64,000 nt of DNA from Terrilactibacillus sp. S3-3 (GCA_030437565.1 CP129291.1:434001-498000), one strand, 5' to 3'. Shown: positions 1-10,575, counted from the first letter of the stretch. Made by a program: numbers and translations. The notes: generated by a model not told the origin, from the letters alone.

Positions 1-4
1 GAAA

Positions 5-30
5 AGGGCCGGCAAATTGCCGGCCTTTTT
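5..30 (+). terminator. Rho-independent terminator of an upstream gene
   Basis: GGCCGGCAA (7-15) pairs with TTGCCGGCC (17-25) and is followed by a T run (26-30). It ends a transcription unit lying outside the window and isolates the SAM-controlled unit that follows. Confidence 0.85.
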
Positions 31-79
31 GCTGTTCCTTCAGGAAATATATTGAAACTGCGAAATTGCTCAAAAAGTG

Positions 80-108
80 TTGACATTTGTCATACTGAAA
101 AGTATTAA
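80..108 (+). promoter_or_regulatory. Sigma-A-type promoter of the methionine transporter operon
   Basis: TTGACA (80-85) and TATTAA (103-108) are separated by 17 nt, about 25 nt before the riboswitch begins. Spacing and position fit a housekeeping promoter driving the S-box leader. Confidence 0.7.
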
Positions 109-132
109 ACTTACTAATCCAAGTGAATACAT

Positions 133-286
133 CTTATCCAGAGCGGCGGAGGGACAGGCCCGATGAAGTCCGGCAACCAAACCGATTCATTCGGTTCAGG
201 TGCTAATTCCTGCAAAGCCTATTGATGGGTTTTGGGAGATAAGAGAAGATCCGAAATTGACTTCTCTTACCTGAGAAGTTTTTTTA
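133..286 (+). promoter_or_regulatory. SAM-I (S-box) riboswitch with terminator
   Basis: The aptamer runs from CTTATC (133-138) to its P1 partner GATAAG (238-243) and contains the S-box core GAGGGAC, GATGAA and CGGCAACC. AGAGAAG after P1 can pair with CTTCTCT (261-267) as an antiterminator; the competing terminator is ACTTCTC (260-266) with GAGAAGT (273-279) followed by Ts. This is the standard SAM-bound-OFF arrangement and fits the methionine transporter genes downstream. Confidence 0.97.
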
Positions 287-376
287 ATTTCCCCGATCAG
301 GGCAAAACGATGAAGATGTTTGGACTTGGAAAACAGAGTTTTAGATAAATATATATAAAATTAGGGGGATTTTAAG

Positions 377-1196
377 TTGAAAAAGGTATCAAAATTTTTA
401 GCCATTGGCTTGGCCCTTTCCTTGATTTTTGTTTTGGGGGCGTGCGGTAATAGTTCAAAAGAATTAAGTACAAAAGAGATCACAGTGGGCGTCACCGGCG
501 GTCCGCACCAACAAATAATGGAAGAAGTTGCAAAACTAGCTAAAAAAGACGGCCTTGACATTAAACTGAAAGTTTTTAATGACTACAATACACACAAATA
601 TAGCATTAAGTGACAAAGAACTGGATGCGAACAGCTATCAGACGATGCCTTTCTTAAAAGATCAAATTAAAAATAAAAATTATAAAATTACGGATGTCTT
701 TAAAACGGTTGCTTTTCCGATGGGCGTCTATTCGAAAAAAATTAAAAGTTTAAAAGACCTTAAAAAAGGCGATAAAATCGGCGTTCCGAACGACCCGGCC
801 AATGAACTTCGCGCTTTGCAATTATTCCAGTCAGCCGGCGTCATTAAGTTGAAAAAGGGTGCGGACGTGTCGGCAACGAAAAAAGATGTTGTTGAAAATA
901 AATTGAATTTACAAATTGTTGAACTGGACGCTGCTCAGCTGCCTTCACAGCTCAATCAGTTCGCGGCAGCAGCCATCAATACAAACTTTGCGATGGGCGC
1001 AGGTCTGACTCTCAATAAAGACGCGATTTTCCACGAACCGCTTAAAAACAACCCATATTCAAACTATTTTGTCGTTCGCACGGAAAACAAAAATGATAAA
1101 GTCGTCGTCAAAACGATTAAAAAATATTACCAATCGGCAGCAGTTAAAAAATTTATCAAAGAAAAATTTGATGGTTCCGTTGTGCCTGCATGGTAA
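377..1196 (+). CDS. metQ: Methionine ABC transporter substrate-binding lipoprotein MetQ (frameshifted)
   Basis: Captures methionine at the outer membrane face for the MetN/MetP transporter. The TTG start at 377 follows an AGGGGGAT ribosome site. Residues 1-23 form a lipoprotein signal ending in the lipobox LGAC, with Cys23 as the predicted lipidated residue. The rest matches the NLPA/MetQ family: a VTGGPHQ-like segment near the N-terminus, IALSDKELDANSYQ in the middle and FVVRTENK near the C-terminus. The reading frame shifts around 585-597, between the NDY segment and the NIALSD segment; both halves align to one MetQ of normal length (about 273 aa). The gene sits directly behind the SAM riboswitch and 15 nt before metN. 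Confidence 0.93.
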
Positions 1197-1211
1197 GGGG
1201 GACGTTGTTTC

Positions 1212-2232
1212 ATGATCGGCTTGCAGCATATTTCCAAAACATTTAACGTTGGCAAAAAAAAAGATCGAAGCCTTAAAAGATGTTTCGGTGGAAATTAAAA
1301 AAGGTGAGATATTTGGTGTCATTGGTTACAGCGGCGCGGGAAAAAAAAGCACGTTGATCCGCTGTGTGAATCTGCTTGAGCGGCCGACAAGCGGGCAAGT
1401 GATTATTGACGGCGTGGACATTTTATCTTTGAATAAGAAGGAACTCCAGCAAGTCAGGCGCAAAATCGGGATGATTTTTCAAGGCTATAATCTTTTGAAA
1501 ACGGCCACTGTCTATGAAAATATTTCCATCCCGCTTAGGCTTGAAGGGGTTTCAAAAAAAGAAGAGATCAAGCGGCGCGCCGATAAATATCTTGATATCG
1601 TAGGGCTAATGACAGAAAAGACGCCTTTCCCAGTCAGCTGTCTGGCGGTCAGAAGCAGCGGGTGGCGATCGCCCGCGCTTTGGCCCACGAACCGGAAGTG
1701 CTGCTCAGCGATGAGGCAACAAGCGCGCTTGATCCGAACACGACCGAATCGATTCTTGAACTGTTGCTGAAAGTCAATAAAGAGCTGGGGATTACGATCT
1801 TTTTGATCACACATGAATTGGAAGTGATTCAGCGGATTTGTGATCGTGTGGCTGTCATGCAAGAAGGAAAAAATTGTTGAGCAAGGGCCGGTCATTGATG
1901 TTTTTGCCAAACCTAAGCAGGCGATCACGAAACAGTTTGTCAGAAATGAATCCAAATTCAGGATTCCGCCGCAAGTCTATGATGACTTGCGGAAAACAGG
2001 AAGGCTTGTTTATCTAACTTTTTTGGGAGAATCATCGAAGGATCCGTCGCTGGCCATGCTGGCTAAACACTACCAAGTGCTGCCGAGTATTATTGCCGGC
2101 GGGATCGATCAGCTGAAAGAGGAATCGATCGGCAATCTGCTTGTGCATATCAAAGGGGAACGGGCGGAAATCGAAAAAGCGATCAATTTCTTGAAAGAGG
2201 AGAAGATTATCGTTGAAGAGGTGAAAGATTAA
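1212..2232 (+). CDS. metN: Methionine ABC transporter ATP-binding protein MetN (multiple frameshifts)
   Basis: ATPase that powers methionine import. The ATG at 1212 follows an AAGGGGGA site that overlaps the metQ stop. Recognisable parts in order are the Walker A loop, a Q-loop (IFQGYNLL), a split signature region around 1630-1665, Walker B (VLLSDEA), an H-loop (LITHELEV), and a C-terminal NIL-type regulatory domain of about 90 residues that is typical of MetN. Three frameshifts are seen: the A run at 1254-1262, near 1625-1660, and the A run near 1867-1873. Walker A reads GAGKKST with one extra lysine, which looks like three extra bases in an A run. Expected length about 340 aa. Confidence 0.93.
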
Positions 2233-2233
2233 G

Positions 2234-2896
2234 ATGGGTCAGTTTTTTAATGAATGGGGCGACACCATCTGGCAAGGGTTTATTCAGACGATTGAAATGA
2301 CCGGCATTTCTTTGGCACTGTCGATCTTAATCGGCCTTCCGCTCGGCGTTCTGCTGGTTATGACCCGAAAAAACGGCCAGTTGGAAAATCGATACTTGTA
2401 TACGGTTTTAAATACCGTCATCAATATTATCCGTTCGATTCCTTTTATTATTTTGCTGTTTTTCATTTTGCCGTTTACCCAGTTGGTATCAGGCACAACG
2501 ATCGGCGTTCGCGGGGTGATTGTTCCGCTTGTCGTCTTTTGCGCGCCCTATATCGCCCGGTTGATGGAATCGGCGATGCTTGAAGTTGATAAGGGCGTGA
2601 TCGAGGCGTATCAGTCGATGGGCATCTCAACACCCAAGATTGTATGGCATGTGATCATCCGCGAATCGCGCTCATCGATCATTCTTGGCCTGACCATTGC
2701 GACAATCGGCTTGATTGGCGCTACGGCGATGGCCGGGCTGGTCGGCGCCGGCGGTCTCGGCGACCTGGCTTATCAGTTCGGGCATTTGCGCTTCCAGCCG
2801 GATGTGATGTATGCGACGATTATCATTTTGATTGTGATGGTACAATGCATCCAGTCGATCGGCAATGCGGTCGCTCGAAAACTGAAAAAAGATTGA
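2234..2896 (+). CDS. metI: Methionine ABC transporter permease MetI/MetP
   Basis: Membrane permease of the methionine importer, 220 aa and intact. It has about five hydrophobic segments and the EAA-type loop (EAYQSMGISTPKIVWHVIIR) that docks on MetN. It starts one base after the metN stop, so the genes are tightly coupled, and a strong terminator follows. The symbol is metI in E. coli and metP in B. subtilis. Its intact frame contrasts with the broken metQ and metN beside it. Confidence 0.95.
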   Translation: MGQFFNEWGDTIWQGFIQTIEMTGISLALSILIGLPLGVLLVMTRKNGQLENRYLYTVLNTVINIIRSIPFIILLFFILPFTQLVSGTTIGVRGVIVPLVVFCAPYIARLMESAMLEVDKGVIEAYQSMGISTPKIVWHVIIRESRSSIILGLTIATIGLIGATAMAGLVGAGGLGDLAYQFGHLRFQPDVMYATIIILIVMVQCIQSIGNAVARKLKKD

Positions 2897-2902
2897 ACAT
2901 AA

Positions 2903-2943
2903 ACAAACAGCCGGTGCGCCGATGGACGCGCCGGCTGTTTGTT
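2903..2943. terminator. Bidirectional terminator after metI
   Basis: AAACAGCCGG-type arm and CCGGCTGTTT arm form a long GC stem flanked by T-rich sequence on both strands. It closes the plus-strand methionine operon and can also end the minus-strand biotin transcript coming from the right. Confidence 0.8.
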
Positions 2944-3034
2944 TTCGGATTCGGCTGAATAGAAGCTGAGCCTGGATAACAGTATACGGACTGATCATTA
3001 TACATGAATTTCAGCCTAAATCTTTTGAACAAGA

Positions 3035-3174
3035 TCATATATACTGAATTTTCCCTGAAGGTAATCGAGCATCGTTTTCTTCATCAGGAGTTACTTTTAA
3101 TCCTTCAAGAGCCAAGGAGTGTTTTGCAGATTTAACGGCTTCTGTTATTTTAGTCTTATCGCTGTATATGTCCG

Positions 3175-3178
<4 letters not shown>
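3035..3178 (-). CDS. Small VbhA-like antitoxin-domain protein, coupled to bioD
   Basis: A 47-residue frame with no indels. The start ATG (3178-3176) overlaps the bioD stop as ATGA, and a GAAGGAAAT site lies just upstream. The protein reads MTDIYSDKTKITEAV followed by KSAKHSLALEGLKVTP and ends SGKIQYI. The AxxSxxxEG(L)xxxP pattern with a terminal G-[KE]-I resembles the VbhA antitoxin domain that inhibits Fic AMP-transferases. No Fic gene is visible in the window. The family call rests on pattern memory only; the gene itself is well supported by overlap and ribosome site. Confidence 0.5.
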
Positions 3179-5249
<2,071 letters not shown>

Positions 5250-5312
5250 CCCATCCTCACTTTAATTTTGGAAGTGCAAAATACATTTCTATCATACATA
5301 ATTCCATACCGT

Positions 5313-5343
5313 TTGTTAACCTTTAATTAAAAATGGTTAACAA
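5313..5343. promoter_or_regulatory. BirA operator upstream of bioA
   Basis: TTGTTAACC (5313-5321) and GGTTAACAA (5335-5343) form a perfect 9-bp inverted repeat with a 13-nt AT-rich spacer. This is the known BirA box of Firmicutes; the usual spacer is 14-16 nt, so one base may be missing from the A run in the spacer. It lies 64 nt upstream of bioA. Confidence 0.9.
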
Positions 5344-5459
5344 ATAATTCGGAAGATGGGTTGGTTTGTTTACGGCTGCCTTAAGTTCAGAAACAAATAT
5401 TTATAAACTGTTTCGAGCAGAAATTATTGGAATAATTTTGTCCAATTCGGAAATGTTTA

Positions 5460-5489
5460 TTGACTTCAATGTTAAATTGATTTAACATT
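5460..5489 (+). promoter_or_regulatory. Promoter with overlapping 22-bp palindromic operator
   Basis: TTGACT (5460-5465) and TAACAT (5483-5488) with 17-nt spacing form a plausible promoter for the XRE gene. AATGTTAAAT (5468-5477) and ATTTAACATT (5480-5489) form a perfect palindrome with a 2-nt centre covering the spacer and -10 region. A likely autoregulatory site for the downstream repressor (inference). Confidence 0.6.
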
Positions 5490-5525
5490 TCGTTAAACAA
5501 ACTATTCATTTGCGAGGTGACCGGT

Positions 5526-5745
5526 TTGCGGATTCAGAACCGCGTCAAAGAACTCAGAGCACGACATGATTGGACACAGATGCATCTGGCGGAAAAAGTC
5601 GGGGTTACGGCAGAGGCAGACCATTGCCTCGATTGAAAAAGGGGATTACGTCCCGTCACTGCTGCTTGGCCTGCTGATTTGCGATACGTTCGGATTGCCA
5701 ATGGAGGATGTTTTTAAATTGGAAAAAGGGGAGAATAATAAATGA
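5526..5745 (+). CDS. Small XRE-family HTH regulator (frameshifted)
   Basis: About 70 residues, nearly all one HTH_3 domain. I choose the TTG at 5526 because GAGGTGA lies just before it and the protein then starts MRIQNRVKELR as usual for this family. The first part ends in WTQMHLAEKVGVT; the second resumes as RQTIASIEKGDYVPSLLLGLLICDTFG and ends EDVFKLEKGENNK, with a frameshift near 5610-5620. These short one-domain regulators normally pair with a membrane protein; here the stop overlaps the start of the next gene (ATGA). DNA-binding repressor, target unknown. Confidence 0.88.
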
Positions 5746-6211
5746 AACGCCTTGCTTTTTCTTTTATTCTGTGCCTGGTAACCCTGACACTGTTTGCGCT
5801 GGCTTTGGTGCCGATTGTTTCAATGAACGTTCAATTTGCACGCATTATTAAAAATGATTTAAGCGCTTGGAACATCGAAGTCAATATTTTGCCGATCATA
5901 CCTTTATTCATTTTCTGTGTTGTTTTGACATTTGTCTATTTTGTTTTACGGAAAAAAAGAAAAGTATCCTTTTGGCTGTATCCACTGGATATGCCGGCGG
6001 AAGATGAACGCGAGAAAGCGATCAGCAGCGAGGCCTGTCGAAAGGCTTTCGGGACGATTTGGTTTGCCGCCCCTCTGTGCGCGGGGTTGATGTGCTTCTA
6101 TCCGTTATTTGTGGACGCGCGTTTCCGGTATACCCGATTTTAGTTATCCTGCTGATCCCGCTTGCGCAGATTATGGTTTATTTTGCTGTAGTGAGACGTA
6201 TTTACAGGTAA
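5742..6211 (+). CDS. Hypothetical membrane protein coupled to the XRE regulator (frameshifted)
   Basis: Unrecognised protein of about 155 residues. Two clear transmembrane segments lie at roughly residues 5-31 and 45-66, followed by the basic linker RKKRKVS, an acidic stretch (DMPAEDEREKA), a third segment (WFAAPLCAGLMCFYPLF) and a fourth after a frameshift near 6110-6120 (YPILVILLIPLAQIMVYFAVV), ending RRIYR at 6211. Its ATG overlaps the stop of the upstream regulator. The pairing of a small XRE repressor with a four-helix membrane protein is common in Bacilli; its function is not known to me. Confidence 0.7.
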
Positions 6212-6231
6212 AGTCGGAAGTCGAAAAACTT

Positions 6232-6690
6232 GGCTCTTCGCTAAAAATCATGAAATAGAGCATAGTTTAATAAAGTTTTTTCCAAATAATCTATGAAAAG
6301 CGGACAAGGGAACGGATTCAATTGTTCACTCCACGTTCACCACCTGATGCTTGTATAACTCCCATCAAAATGGGCAGACTAGTCATGGGGCAAGGAAACG
6401 GGTTCGGTTGTGAGCGATACGTGGCTCCGTACTGATGCCTGTTCTTTTCATTTTGTAGAGAAGTCTAATTTTCCAACAAGCAAATAAACCATAGCGATAA
6501 TATTTTTATCCGAACGGTAGCCTCTTGCCTTTCGTTTCGCTGCTTGGAATAAGCTATTAATGCCTTCTAGAATACCGTTATTTAGTTGAGACTGAAACCA
6601 CCTTATGAGGCCATCATAATGTCTGTCCGACTATTTTCCAAAGGCTTCCATTACCTTTGATAAATTTCACGTGATGATCGACGGGATTTG
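6232..6690. mobile_element. Rearranged ISL3-family transposase remnants
   Basis: On the minus strand, from about 6590 down to 6448, a C-terminal ISL3 transposase tail is readable (NNGILEGINSLFQAAKRKARGY, then NIIAMVYLLVGKLDFSTK and a stop). Just right of it on the plus strand at about 6630-6690 an internal ISL3 segment is readable (FPKASITFDKFHVM). The two parts point in opposite directions, so this is a scrambled remnant, not one degraded copy. GGCTCTTCGCTAAA at 6232 resembles an ISL3 terminal repeat. The segments at 6302-6350 and 6388-6440 share an imperfect repeat (CAAGGGAACGGATTC and CAAGGAAACGGGTTC). Confidence 0.7.
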
Positions 6691-6802
6691 AGATCATTTC
6701 TTGTCGCGAGATCAAGACCTCTGAGAGACTTTTTTCTGAGAATATTTCGAGTATACAGTTTTTTAATTTCTCGGTGAATGTTCCCACAGTGAGGCGATGT
6801 TG

Positions 6803-7129
6803 ATGTATTATTCCTATGAAGTTTCAACGCTCGATGCCTATTATGATCAAAAAAGGGAATACAAGACGATAACGAGCAAATAACTTCTCTCTTAAATAAC
6901 TTCTCGGCACACCACTACTCTCTTTTCCATTATTGGGTGGCAAAGAAAGAAAATGAGGAGATTTTATTGAGCATTCCAATAGCCGGCAAACACGGGTTTA
7001 ACGAGAGAAGCCTGAACATTATAGCATGGGATGCAAACTATTATGAAGAACATTATGCTGATTTTGATGAGCTGTTTTTTTATCAAAAATGCGGATTCAA
7101 TCTATGAGTTGTTGTTTTCACGACTTTAA
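6803..7129 (+). pseudogene. Unrecognised small gene, frame-disrupted
   Basis: An ATG at 6803 has GAGG (6791-6794) upstream. The readable segments are MYYSYEVSTLDAYYDQKREY, then after a shift near 6880 ITSLLNNFSAHHYSLFHYW and VAKKENEEILLSIPIAGKHG, then NIIAWDANYYEEHYADFDEL and, after a shift in the T run at 7075-7081, FFIKNADSIYELLFSRL. Together about 105 residues of ordinary soluble composition. I do not recognise the family; it may be an interrupted accessory gene carried between IS scraps. Confidence 0.45.
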
Positions 7130-7194
7130 GTCGCTGACATTTTATGTCTCAATCCACCTGCTTTAAGCAGGTGGGAGTTTAGTTGCTTTTTTTT
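7121..7194 (+). repeat. Three consecutive short hairpins ending in a T run
   Basis: CGACTT-T-AAGTCG (7121-7133), GACAT-TTT-ATGTC (7136-7148) and CCACCTGCTT-T-AAGCAGGTGG (7154-7174) lie in a row, followed by a T tract at 7187-7194. The third alone could terminate transcription. The arrangement resembles the structured end of an IS200/IS605-type element, and a TnpB fragment of that class lies at 10.6 kb, but no TnpB sequence is adjacent here. Confidence 0.45.
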
Positions 7195-7397
7195 ATTTCT
7201 ATTTTATAGTTACTAGACATCTTGTGCTTGAGAAAAAATTCGAAAGGAGATAACCTTTGGCGATTTTCCTCCTTATTTTTTGAGGGAAATAGGGTACTTA
7301 TATTTTTTTAATAGGCTATTTGTCTAGTATTTCATTAGAACCTTTTACTGTTCGGAGTTTATAGATAAGCTTGTAAATAATTAAAACGGAAAATAAA

Positions 7398-7628
7398 AAT
7401 GAGTTTTATGAAAAGTTATGTGCTCTGTTATGATCTTACTACCAATTTTATACTTAAACGATAACTTTACGGGCATCTTTTTAGGGCCTGTTAGGTCTAA
7501 ATCAAGGAAGCTAAAATCCCCCCGCGTTCGTCAGAGGTATTTGTAATCTTTTTATTGATTGCTTTAGTAGATGTAGAAGTTTTTCCATTTTCGCTGTAAT
7601 TAGTTTGAACAAGTAGGATCTTACTTTT
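7398..7628 (-). pseudogene. C-terminal part of a gene split by the IS256 element
   Basis: Minus-strand frame reading KSKILLVQTNYSENGKTS and KAINKKITNTSDERG, then (after a shift in the six-C run near 7518-7524) GDFSFLDLDLTGPKKMPVK, LSFKYKIGSK and a stop at 7398. When the IS256 element (7629-9133) and one copy of the duplicated target TACTTTT are removed, this fuses in frame to the truncated gene starting at 9356. The reconstructed protein is about 160 residues with one N-terminal membrane anchor. Function unrecognised. Confidence 0.7.
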
Positions 7629-7692
7629 AGTTGAGCCAGTATAATTGTGTAAAAAGGGTTATCTGAATATGAGAAAATGTTAGACCGGGTTT

Positions 7693-7736
7693 CTGTTTTT
7701 CTGGAGGGGGCTGGCCAGCCCCCTCCAGAAAAACAG
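7693..7736. repeat. 44-bp perfect palindrome inside the IS256 left end
   Basis: CTGTTTTTCTGGAGGGGG plus CTGG (7693-7714) is followed with no spacer by its exact reverse complement (7715-7736). It sits about 40 bp inside the left terminal repeat and 113 bp before the transposase start. A stable hairpin here could stop transcription entering from outside the element (inference). Confidence 0.9.
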
Positions 7737-7849
7737 CAGGATTTTATTTACTCGTCTCTTTCATTTTTTTCATAGAAAATGAGAGCCAGAGCCCGTCATC
7801 TTAGTTAGAATAGAGTTAACCAAACCAATTCTAAAGGAGAGATTTCGGG

Positions 7850-9084
7850 ATGACTCAATTACAGATTACTCTAGATGAGCAACTTTTGCATCAATTATTT
7901 CTTGGTAATTCTAAAGAATCGGGCATGAATATCCTTTTGGAGACGATTTTAAATCAAGTTTTAAAAGCACAGGCCGGCGAGCAGGTGAGCGCCGAAAAGT
8001 ACGAACGCAGTGAGGCACGGACGGACTACCGTAACGGCTCGTATCCCCGTCAACTCAAGACGCGCGTGGGTACTCTTTCACTCAATGTTCCCCGCCTGCG
8101 TAATGGCCATTTTTCTATGATCTCTTTAAGCGTTACCAGCGCAGTGAGCAGGCGCTGGTTCTATCCCTAATGGAGATGGTTATTAACGGCGTCTCCACAC
8201 GTCGCGTAAGTCAAATTACTGAAGAGCTTTGTGGCACAGACTTTTCGAAAACGACTGTATCGGATCTTTGCGGGCAGCTGGATCCAGTGGTTAAAGGCTG
8301 GAATAACCGTCCTTTGAGGGGCAACTATCCGTTCCTATTCGTTGATGCGGTTTATACGAAGGTACGAGAAAACGGGCGTGTCCGCTCCTGTGGCGTGCTG
8401 ATCAGCTACGGTATCAACGACAAAGGATACCGAACGATTCTAGGTCTGAAAATCGATGACAGCGAAAGCACCGACGCCTGGAAAAATTATTTTGACTGGC
8501 TGAAATCACGCGGTCTAAAAGGCGTTGACATGGTGATCAGCGATGACCACGGCGGTCTCGTGAGTGCGGTTCAAAAAGCGTTTCAAGGGGCTACTTGGCA
8601 GCGGTGTCAGGCTCACTTCCTGCGCAATGTCCATGATCGGTTGCCAAAAGCTCTCAAAAGCGAAGGAACCGAACAAGTGAAGGCGATTCTCTATGCGCCG
8701 AATCTGGAAGTCGCTCGAACCTTGCTTAATGCTTTTCTAAAGGATTATCAGGACAAAGCACCAAAAGTGACGGAGCTTGTGGAGGATGCCTTTGATGACG
8801 TGACGGCGGTGCTTCCTCTACCAGAACCCTATCGACGTCGCCTCCGGACAACTAACGGGATGGAACGGCTCAATGAGGAATTTCGCCGTCGGGAACGGGT
8901 TATCCGTATTTTCCCTAACCGCCAATCTGTGATTCGTCTGATGGGCTCTGTTCTCATGGAGAAGGACGAAAAATGGATAGAAGGACGCCACTATCTGAAA
9001 ATGGAAGACTATTTTGAATGGAGGGCCAAACAGCCAAAATCACCTGATCGTTCGAGTAACGTAACAACTCTTTATCCAGGATAA
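7850..9084 (+). CDS. IS256-family transposase (frameshifted)
   Basis: DDE transposase of the mutator-like IS256 group, about 410 residues. Start ATG 7850 follows AAAGGAGA. The N-terminal part ends at RLRNGHFS; the frame then shifts at about 8110-8125 and continues DLFKRYQRSEQALVLSLMEM. Catalytic positions are readable: first Asp in FVDAVY, second in SDDHGGL, and Glu in NEEFRRRERVIRIFPN, the family signature. GTSTxRV-type region and RCQAHFLRN are also present. With the shift the copy as written is inactive; if the shift is a sequence error, it would be full length and possibly mobile. Confidence 0.93.
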
Positions 9085-9133
9085 TCACTCTATCTTAGCT
9101 AAGGTGAATTTACACATAAAAAAAGACTTGACC

Positions 9134-9356
9134 TACTTTTTTCATTGGGATTTCCCATCCAATACGCATTCCCCTCATAAAATTTGTCAAAAGGATAATA
9201 TTTTATACTTGCAGACCAATTTTTATCGTTAGTTTGCCCTTCCCACTTTGGAAAATAGGAACAATAGATGGCATTAGCAAAGATCAAGATTAATACAGCC
9301 ATAATAATACAGGTTGAAATTATAATAGCCATTTTCTTTTTTCTTGTCATAAGCAC
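9134..9356 (-). pseudogene. N-terminal part of the gene split by the IS256 element
   Basis: Starts at the ATG at 9356 (an alternative in-frame Met follows at once). Residues 9-33 form a membrane segment (AIIISTCIIMAVLILIFANA), then an exported domain begins: SYFPKWEGQTNDKNW and YYPFDKFYEGNAYWMGNPNEK. The next codons are IS256 terminal repeat. After removal of the element it continues as SKILLVQTNYSEN at 7628. This is a likely anchored extracytoplasmic protein of about 160 residues, family not recognised. Confidence 0.75.
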
Positions 9357-9470
9357 CCCCCCTTTGATAGTTATAGATTAACAAATATAATTTGATTTGC
9401 CAATATTCTGATAAAAATATTTTCAAATTATAATTTTAGAATTATAATTTGAAAAAAAGGAGGCGATTTC

Positions 9471-9825
9471 GTGAGATATCAAAAACTGTTTATTTCAATT
9501 CTTGCTGCTACTGTGGTGTTCTGTTCTTCGTTTATCCCGTTTCATTTTTTCAGGGATCGTAGTGCCCAAGCTGTTTCATTTGAAAAACTGAGAGTCGGTG
9601 ATATAGACAAATTAATAAACAACAACTTTAAAAAAAGAGGCATTAATTTAAATGAACTGGCCGATCACTTAGTCAATTATCTCGAAGGAGGTGATTCCCC
9701 ATTAGACGCTCTTCCAGATAAGCGGTGGAAAAGTCTACTATGATGGGCATTCATCAAATCGGGTTAACTACCCACTATCAAATATCAAAGATTCCCAAAA
9801 TGATTACCGTGTTATTAAATTTTGA
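9471..9825 (+). CDS. Small secreted hypothetical protein (frameshifted)
   Basis: GTG start at 9471 preceded by AAAGGAGGCGA. Residues 1-35 form a signal peptide with a long hydrophobic core (LFISILAATVVFCSSF) and AQA near the expected cleavage. The mature part is short and charged (DIDKLINNNFKKRGINLNEL, then HLVNYLEGGDSPLDALPDKR). The frame shifts near 9722, after which GGKVYYDGHSSNRVNYPLSN and DYRVIKF follow to the stop at 9825. About 117 residues. No family recognised. It reads away from the IS-split gene at 9356. Confidence 0.6.
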
Positions 9826-10123
9826 TATACATGGATTTTAAAATATTTATGGTTTGCGCATTTATGGATAAAGCGTTTATAAGATTAACAATCTATGTCC
9901 TTTTCTTTTTATATTGGTGGTAAAAATCTATTATATCGTGAGTTTTATAGTTCATTCCATCCTGAATTATTCACAGTACTATATGTAATGACTGATCATG
10001 CTTGAATGATCATTGTTTTCCTTGATTTCCTTTTTTCCCCCATTAAGTGACAAAAGAAATGAAAAAGGAGCCAATCCTTGGTATGATTAATTTACGATAC
10101 CAAACATACAAGGAGACGCTCAT
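9826..10123. other. Intergenic region, probably including the IS1380 left end
   Basis: AT-rich with no supported gene. A 31-codon frame beginning at about 9833 lacks a ribosome site. The last 100 bases lead into the IS1380 transposase start and probably hold its left terminus (near CCCCATTAAGTGAC), but I cannot identify the exact end. Confidence 0.5.
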
Positions 10124-10547
10124 ATGGCTAGTTTAGATGAAAAAGCATTTCAGTTCAATAAAAAAATAAAAGTTGATTTTTCATCCGATTCAGGCTTGCT
10201 TCTGTACCGGGAATTTGACGAGAAGACAGGCTTCAGCCAGTTGATTCAGGAAAGACTCAAATTCAAAGGCCCTGTTTCTCATGCCGTTCACTCCAACGCG
10301 AAGGTGGTGATTCAGAAAATTTACCAGCACCTGGCCGGCTACCACACGGACGACCAGGCTGATGAACTGGGTACAGAGCCGGTATTCACGACGGTCACTG
10401 GGAAAAAACGGCTGGCTTCCCAACCGACCCTTTCCCGGTTCAACCAACGAGTGGATGCCGAAACTGTTGAACTGCTGGCAAAAAAAAAATCTCAAAAACA
10501 ATTGGGACATATCATTTGATTTATACTGTGAACTACATCGGCACTAA
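10124..10547 (+). mobile_element. IS1380-family transposase, N-terminal fragment
   Basis: Starts ATGGCTAG after ACAAGGAGACG. The protein opens MASLDEKAFQFNKKIKVDF, then SDSGLLLYREFDEKTGFSQL and TGKKRLASQPTLSRFNQRVD, typical for the first third of IS1380 transposases. The frame shifts in the A run at 10482-10491 and similarity stops soon after, where a TnpB fragment begins on the other strand. About 130 of some 450 residues remain, so it is dead. Confidence 0.85.
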
Positions 10548-10575
10548 AGTACCGAGCTTCTAGGAACATTTCACC

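Larger units (their letters stand above)
7629..9133 (+). mobile_element. IS256-family insertion sequence with target duplication
   Basis: The left end carries GTATAATTGTGTAAAA (7639-7654), matching the terminal repeat of IS256 as I remember it. The right end carries the imperfect inverse, TTTACACATAAAAAAAGACTTGACC (9109-9133, split here for length: TTTACACAT then AAAAAAAGACTTGACC). TACTTTT occurs immediately outside both ends (7622-7628 and 9134-9140), consistent with the 8-9 bp duplication this family makes. The element interrupts one gene, whose halves rejoin in frame. Its transposase has one apparent frameshift. Confidence 0.85.

Noticed and set aside
1249-1880. Programmed ribosomal frameshifting in metN and other genes
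   Set aside because: No conserved slippery heptamer with a downstream structure, and the same kind of break occurs in most long genes at varied sites.
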